Assembly: GCF_001667505.1 (NCBI RefSeq)
Contig: NZ_LZHZ01000037.1
Span: 1-64,000 of the forward strand
From: Mycobacterium sp. ACS1612
GTDB lineage: Bacteria > Actinomycetota > Actinomycetes > Mycobacteriales > Mycobacteriaceae
DNA length: 64,000 bases
Reading direction: 5' to 3'
Shown: positions 59,172-64,000 of the stretch, one piece after another
Layout: each line of letters opens with the position of its first letter
How positions within the stretch are numbered: position 1 is the first letter of the stretch
The notes under the pieces: model-generated
Told to the model about the DNA's origin: nothing
The model's input: only the letters and a program-made list of their open reading frames with translations
The model's database searches: none
Translations under genes and position numbers: made by a program

Positions 59172-60152
59172 ATGCGCCACCTCGTCCTGACCGAATTCGG
59201 GCAACCTGACACATCCATCCACCTGGTGGACAGTTCCGACGCAACACCCGGCCCTGGCCAGGTGTCGATTCGCCTGGAGGCCGCCGCGATCAACCCGTCC
59301 GATCTGCTGCTGGTGCAAGGCAAATACTTGGCACGACCTGCACTGCCTGCGACCGTCGGGGCGGAGGGCGTCGGAATCGTGGACGCCGCCGGGTCCGGCG
59401 TCGACAGCGGCGTCGTCGGCAAGCGGATGATCGTGCTGCCCACCTATCAGTACGGCACCTGGTCGGAGCAGGTGATCGTGGCCGCGAACGACATCGTCGA
59501 GGCGCCCGACGCCGATCCGCTGCAGTTGGCAATGGTGAGCATCAACCCACCGACCGCGCACCTGTTGCTCGAGCGCGCCGATCTGAAGGTTGGCGACTGG
59601 GTCGGGCAGACCGCGGCGAATTCGGCGGTCGGCAGGCTGGTTGTGGCACTGGCCAAGCGGCGCGGACTTAAGACGCTCAACGTGGTTCGCCGCGAAGAAG
59701 CCGCGGCCGAGATCCGCCGCGCCGGAGGCGATGTCGTGCTGATCAGTGGCGAGAATCTGGCCGCCGACATCGAAGGCGCACTCGACGGCCAACAGCTGAG
59801 CCTGGTGCTGGACCCGCTCGGCGGCACGCTGGCTTCGGATCTGCTCGGCGCGTTGGAGTTCGGCGGCACGGCCGTCACGTACGGCTCGTTGACCGGCGCG
59901 CCGACCGGCCCGTCGTCAGCCGCGCTCTTCATGAAAGAGGTTCGCTTCACGGGATTCTGGCTGGGCAACTGGTATGCGCGCGCGCCGCAGCGAGAAGTCG
60001 TCGAGACGCTTTCTCACCTCGCCGGTTTGGTGGCCGACGGCGAACTGTCGGTACCCATCGAAGCGACTTATCACTTGAGCGACTACCGCAAGGCCTTCGA
60101 CCACGCCCAGACCACCGAGCGCGGCGGCAAAGTTCTGTTCACCTTCGACTGA
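59172..60152 (+). CDS. Zinc-independent MDR-family oxidoreductase (enoyl/quinone reductase-like)
   Basis: A 326-aa NAD(P)H-dependent medium-chain reductase. The N-terminal GroES-like domain has AAINPSDLLLVQGKY and PATVGAEGVGIVDAAG. The Rossmann part has QTAANSAVGRLVVALAKRRG. It resembles mitochondrial-type trans-2-enoyl-CoA reductases and quinone oxidoreductases. It has an AGGAGG ribosome-binding site, is probably controlled by the divergent TetR, and is co-transcribed with the NmrA-like gene 17 nt downstream. Confidence 0.9.
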   Translation: MRHLVLTEFGQPDTSIHLVDSSDATPGPGQVSIRLEAAAINPSDLLLVQGKYLARPALPATVGAEGVGIVDAAGSGVDSGVVGKRMIVLPTYQYGTWSEQVIVAANDIVEAPDADPLQLAMVSINPPTAHLLLERADLKVGDWVGQTAANSAVGRLVVALAKRRGLKTLNVVRREEAAAEIRRAGGDVVLISGENLAADIEGALDGQQLSLVLDPLGGTLASDLLGALEFGGTAVTYGSLTGAPTGPSSAALFMKEVRFTGFWLGNWYARAPQREVVETLSHLAGLVADGELSVPIEATYHLSDYRKAFDHAQTTERGGKVLFTFD

Positions 60153-60169
60153 CACGAAAGACGAGATAC

Positions 60170-61108
60170 ATGGCTGACAATCCGATTCTGGTATTCGGCG
60201 CGACGGGGCGCCACGGCGGTACCGGCGAATACTTGGTGCGGCGATTGCGTGATCACGGCCGACCGGTGCGGGTGCTGGCCCGCACTCTCAGCGAGCGCAC
60301 CGAGCGGCTCGCGGAACTTGGCGCCGAGATCGTCATCGGGGATCTGCACGACCGCCGAACACTGTTGCCCGCGTTGGCCGATGTGGACCTCGCCTACTTC
60401 ACGTATCCGATCGATGCAGGCATCATCCCGGCCGCGGCCAACTACGCCGCGGCTGTCCGTGAGGTGGGACGCCAGCCCCGCACGGTCGTGATGTCGATGG
60501 GTCCGGCCCAACCCGGCAGCCTCAGCGGTCTCGGGCGCGCGCAGTGGCTGGCCGAGGAGATTCTGCAGTGGGCAGGCCTCGATCTGCTGATCCTTCGCAT
60601 CGTGGCCTTGTTCCACGAGAATCTCGCTGTCCTGCACAGCGATTCGGTCCGCGAACAGGGGCTGATTCGCAACTCGTTCGGTCCCGGCGAGGTCGCCTGG
60701 ATCAATGGCCGCGACGCCGCGGAGTTGGGGCTGGCGGGGCTGCTGCATCCCGAGCGGTTCACCGAATCCGTCTGCTACGCGAAGGGTTCGGAGCTGTTCA
60801 GCCACGCCGACATCGCCGACCTGCTGACCGAACTCACCGACGCCCTCGTTCGGTTCGAGCCCGTCACGCAGGAGCAATGGCGTTACGACCTCGAGCAGTT
60901 GGCCCGGTCAGGCGGCCAGGGCGTGGTCAATCTGTCCATGGCACAACACATCTCCGCGGTCGGACACACGGTTTCAACGGCCGGGCGTACGATGCCCGCC
61001 GATAGCGCCGCGCTGGCCGCACTGATCGGCCGTGAGCCGATCACCATGCGCGAGTTCCTCGAGGCCAACCTGGACGGCTTCACCGCGCAAGTGCGGCAAC
61101 CGATTTGA
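60170..61108 (+). CDS. NmrA-family NAD(P)-binding protein
   Basis: A 312-aa atypical SDR. The N-terminal glycine motif ILVFGATGRHGGTGEYLVRRL fits NmrA/HSCARG-type proteins that bind NADP and act as redox sensors or reductases. The catalytic SDR Tyr/Lys pair is not evident. It follows the MDR gene by 17 nt, so both are probably induced together by release of the TetR. Confidence 0.88.
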   Translation: MADNPILVFGATGRHGGTGEYLVRRLRDHGRPVRVLARTLSERTERLAELGAEIVIGDLHDRRTLLPALADVDLAYFTYPIDAGIIPAAANYAAAVREVGRQPRTVVMSMGPAQPGSLSGLGRAQWLAEEILQWAGLDLLILRIVALFHENLAVLHSDSVREQGLIRNSFGPGEVAWINGRDAAELGLAGLLHPERFTESVCYAKGSELFSHADIADLLTELTDALVRFEPVTQEQWRYDLEQLARSGGQGVVNLSMAQHISAVGHTVSTAGRTMPADSAALAALIGREPITMREFLEANLDGFTAQVRQPI

Positions 61109-61111
61109 TCG

Positions 61112-62074
61112 TCACGTCTGCGTCAGGAGCAGGAACACCAGGAACGCGGCATACGCGCACACCATCGCGCCGCCCTCGAAACGGCTGACCCGCCTGCCCG
61201 ACACGAAAATCGGGACGCAGACGATGGCAACAGCCACCATGATCGGGATGTCGATGCGTACCATTTCCGGGGGCAGCGTCAGACCGTGGGCGGGGACCAG
61301 GCTGGTGACGCCGAGGATCAGCAGAATGTTGTAGATGCTGCTGCCGAGCAGGTTTCCGATGGCGATGTCACGCTCGCCGCGCACGGTGGACACCACGGTG
61401 GTGACCAATTCGGGGGCGGAGGTCCCGATGGCTACCACTGTGAGCCCGATCAACGCATCGGACACCCCGAACCCGCGGGCCATGCCGACCGCCGCGTCGA
61501 CAAGCCGTTCGGCGCCCAGCACGATGACCACAATGCCTACCAACGTCATGCCGACATGTAACCCGGTGCGCTCTGACTGCGCTTTCGGATAGGCCTCGGT
61601 GAATTCTGCTGCCACATCCTGACTCTCACGTCGGGCCGCACGCACCACCGCGACGGTGTAGACGACCGCGCCTAGGGCCATCACGAGGCCGTCGAATCGC
61701 GAAAGCACACCGTCCGCCGCCAACAGCCACAGCAGCGCCGCCGCGCCGGCCATCACCGGCAACTCGAACCGCAGCGTGCGGATCTGCAGGCTCAGCGGCA
61801 CGAGCAACGCGCTCAGCCCGAGCACGAGCAGCAGGTTGACGACGTTGGTGCCTGTGATGTTGCCGACCGCCAGCGCACCGTTGTCCTCGAGCGCCGCGAC
61901 CACACCCACCGCCAGCTCGGGCATGCTCGTGCCGATCGACACCACCGTCAGGCCGACGACGATCGGGCTGACGCCGAAACGCGCGGCGACGCGCGCGCCG
62001 CCGCGCACCACCAGCGCCGCGCCGACGATCAGCGCGGCCAACCCCGCGAGGAACCACACCACGTTCGCCAACAC
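61112..62074 (-). CDS. Calcium/cation antiporter (CaCA family)
   Basis: A 320-aa membrane protein with about 10-11 TM segments and two inverted alpha repeats. The first has VVSIGTSMPELAVGVVAAL and GNITGTNVVNLLLVLG. The second has VVAIGTSAPELVTTVVS and GNLLGSSIYNILLILG. These carry the ion-binding acidic residues of Na+(H+)/Ca2+ exchangers (YrbG-like). I chose the GTG at 62074; upstream codons are polar and not family-like. It is convergent with NmrA, 3 nt apart. Confidence 0.9.
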   Translation of the reverse strand: MLANVVWFLAGLAALIVGAALVVRGGARVAARFGVSPIVVGLTVVSIGTSMPELAVGVVAALEDNGALAVGNITGTNVVNLLLVLGLSALLVPLSLQIRTLRFELPVMAGAAALLWLLAADGVLSRFDGLVMALGAVVYTVAVVRAARRESQDVAAEFTEAYPKAQSERTGLHVGMTLVGIVVIVLGAERLVDAAVGMARGFGVSDALIGLTVVAIGTSAPELVTTVVSTVRGERDIAIGNLLGSSIYNILLILGVTSLVPAHGLTLPPEMVRIDIPIMVAVAIVCVPIFVSGRRVSRFEGGAMVCAYAAFLVFLLLTQT

Positions 62075-62153
62075 CCGTCGAGTGTGGACTTGAGTCACGC
62101 AAAATGGACGCGAACCGTGCCGGTAACCCACGTTCGGCCCACATCACGCAACG

Positions 62154-62181
62154 AAAAAGCCCCCGCACAAGGCGGGGGCTT
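62154..62181 (-). terminator. Rho-independent terminator of rpoC
   Basis: AAGCCCCCGC (62157-62166) pairs with GCGGGGGCTT (62172-62181) over a 5-nt loop. On the minus strand it is followed by TTTTT-like sequence and lies 12 nt after the rpoC stop. This is the clearest intrinsic terminator in the window. Confidence 0.88.
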
Positions 62182-62193
62182 CTTCAGTATTGC

Positions 62194-64000
<1,807 letters not shown>

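Overview
The window is high-GC actinobacterial DNA from a mycobacterium, most likely a rapid grower of the Mycolicibacterium type. The evidence is the gene content and order: a complete mycofactocin cluster, mycobacterial-style ribosomal proteins (RGD-rich S5 N-terminus, Ala/Lys-rich L22 tail), DUF3558 and LpqN-like lipoproteins, and the order rpoC / end / fadE8-echA4-paaX-echA5 / tetR / rpsL-rpsG-fusA-tuf / SDR / ferredoxin reductase / mftR-mftABCDEFG / S10 operon / atsA / spc operon. As I recall it, this matches the M. tuberculosis Rv0668-Rv0723 interval, read here in reverse and enlarged by extra blocks.

Layout. 1-139 is the right end of an IS3-family element, 28 bp downstream of rplO. 168-4364 is the spc operon (rplN to rplO, minus strand) with a good sigma-A-like promoter. 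4533-8454 is a tightly overlapping arylsulfatase / LpqN-like lipoprotein / formylglycine-generating-enzyme operon. 8976-11021 is an inserted plus-strand pair, a Ddn-like F420 enzyme and a G6PDH, closed by a perfect 18-bp-arm terminator. 11070-16571 is the S10 operon. 16892-22479 is accessory: SnoaL-like protein, carboxylesterase, P450, TetR and an MFS exporter. 22469-29644 is the mycofactocin cluster mftA-G with divergent mftR. 29687-31485 is an ECF sigma factor coupled to a triple-VOC protein. 31482-41391 mixes a ferredoxin-reductase-like flavoprotein and a mycofactocin-coupled SDR with an arginine/ornithine island (Lrp, DDAH-like, rocD, rocE, usp; arcD-arcA). 41466-44555 holds a SHOCT protein, an MFS transporter and a cutinase. 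44922-49223 is the str operon. 49502-50191 is a TetR gene followed by a MIRU-like tandem repeat. 50250-52199 has two DUF3558 lipoproteins and two DUF3060 proteins. 52196-56294 is the acyl-CoA block. 56312-62074 holds PAP2, endonuclease IV, a TetR with an apparent two-site regulon, MDR and NmrA oxidoreductases and a Ca2+/cation antiporter. 62194-64000 is the 3' part of rpoC.

How the parts work together. The three ribosomal operons share a promoter style: a -35 starting TTGG, a 17-bp spacer and a TAnnnT-like -10. MftA-F should make the redox peptide cofactor mycofactocin, and the SDR at 37761-38615 is a probable client. The arginine island could take arginine or methylarginines to citrulline and ornithine, and ornithine on to glutamate semialdehyde. 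FGE presumably activates the arylsulfatase encoded in its own operon. The least-described items are the MIRU-like chain of ATGA-coupled micro-ORFs downstream of tetR (49502-49607), the sigma-factor/triple-VOC pair with two possible starts, and several palindromes that look like local TetR operators.
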